Origin: Parvibaculum indicum
GTDB taxonomy: Bacteria; Pseudomonadota; Alphaproteobacteria; Parvibaculales; Parvibaculaceae
NCBI RefSeq assembly: GCF_011762095.1
Contig: NZ_JAASQO010000004.1
Coordinates: 124,001 to 188,000, forward strand
Direction of reading: 5' to 3'
DNA length: 64,000 nt
Shown here: positions 63,869-64,000 of the stretch, piece after piece
Numbering within the stretch: the first letter of the stretch is position 1
How the letters are laid out: the number at the start of each line of letters is the position of its first letter
Translations under genes and position numbers: made by a program
The notes under the pieces: generated by a model
Told to the model about the DNA's origin: nothing
The model's input: only the letters and a program-made list of their open reading frames with translations
The model's database searches: none

Positions 63869-64000
63869 GTCTCGATGTGATCGGCGCCGGTTTCGGCCGG
63901 ACGGGGACGCTGTCGCTGAAACTGGCGCTGGAGGAACTGGGTTTCGTCAAATGCCACCACATGACGGAGGTCTTCCAGAACCCCGATCAGGCGCCGAAAT
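63865..64000 (+). CDS. Sulfotransferase-family protein (3' truncated by window)
   Basis: The 45 residues present begin MSLDVIGAGFGRTGTLSLKLALEELGFVKCHHMTEV. The GFGRTGTLSLKLALEELG segment matches the 5'-PSB (PAPS-binding P-loop) of bacterial sulfotransferase-family proteins. Coupled to the methyltransferase by a 4-bp overlap. The rest lies outside the window. Confidence 0.75.
   Translation, partial: MSLDVIGAGFGRTGTLSLKLALEELGFVKCHHMTEVFQNPDQAPK

Overview
The window reads as ordinary chromosome of a GC-rich alphaproteobacterium, most likely a Hyphomicrobiales/Parvibaculum-type heterotroph. This is inferred from gene content: mrp next to hflK-hflC-degP, ilvI-ilvN-ilvC and leuA near mreBCD-mrdA-rodA, a large coiled-coil protein resembling the pole factor TipN, adrenodoxin-type ferredoxins with a TrxR-like ferredoxin reductase, and several oxidative and hydrolytic enzymes typical of hydrocarbon or xenobiotic users. 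No rRNA, prophage, insertion sequence or CRISPR array was seen. One tRNA, tRNA-Lys(CUU), lies at 27959-28034.

Layout. 1-1.7 kb: the tail of a flavin amine oxidase, an SMP-30-type lactonase and a small secreted protein. 1.7-7 kb: Mrp divergent from HflK-HflC, a DUF2065 protein and a DegP protease. 7-8.9 kb: serB and miaA, divergent. 9-12.5 kb: ilvI-ilvN-ilvC closed by a strong terminator. 12.5-16.1 kb: a racemase-fold protein, a globin, a Fur-box-controlled cupredoxin/FTR1 iron uptake pair, cloverleaf-like intergenic repeats and a hydrolase. 16.2-17.6 kb: a zinc-type ArsR/CDF efflux operon with a perfect palindromic operator. 17.7-22 kb: purT, a LysR regulator and leuA behind a structured leader. 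22-27.8 kb: the elongasome operon mreB-mreC-mreD-mrdA-rodA. 28-34.5 kb: an AhpD-like protein, RhlE helicase, CorA, a histidine-phosphatase homolog, a CheZ-like protein, an FAH-family hydrolase, a methyltransferase and a stand-alone macrodomain. 34.5-37.6 kb: a tight three-gene operon (GT4 glycosyltransferase, methyltransferase, toroid protein of unknown function). 37.7-47.4 kb: catabolic and accessory genes (SnoaL-like, epoxide hydrolase, FAD oxidoreductase behind a TetR-type palindrome, DUF423, phosphotransferase, MFS, TauD-type dioxygenase, MDR reductase, dipeptide epimerase). 47.5-54.1 kb: a CHASE2/cyclase-homology protein, cytochrome c and an Mla-type lipid ABC system. 54.1-58.5 kb: a TipN-like coiled-coil protein, an Hpt protein and a phosphonate monoester hydrolase homolog. 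58.5-61 kb: ferredoxin, chorismate mutase, ferredoxin reductase and a second ferredoxin. 61-62.2 kb: an AT-richer patch with a small membrane protein and a toxin/antitoxin-like pair. 62.3-64 kb: an unknown protein, a methyltransferase and the start of a sulfotransferase.

The most interesting signals are regulators and enzymes of known families whose key residues have changed. These include an SmtB-type ArsR whose metal-sensing helix carries an exact 24-bp tandem duplication, a CHASE2 receptor whose cyclase domain has lost catalytic residues, a CheZ-like protein without the catalytic Gln, a histidine phosphatase homolog without the RHG motif, and an Mrp protein with SxxS in place of CxxC. The GT4-methyltransferase-toroid operon is the best candidate for an uncharacterised pathway. 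All calls come from reading the sequence; no database search was run.
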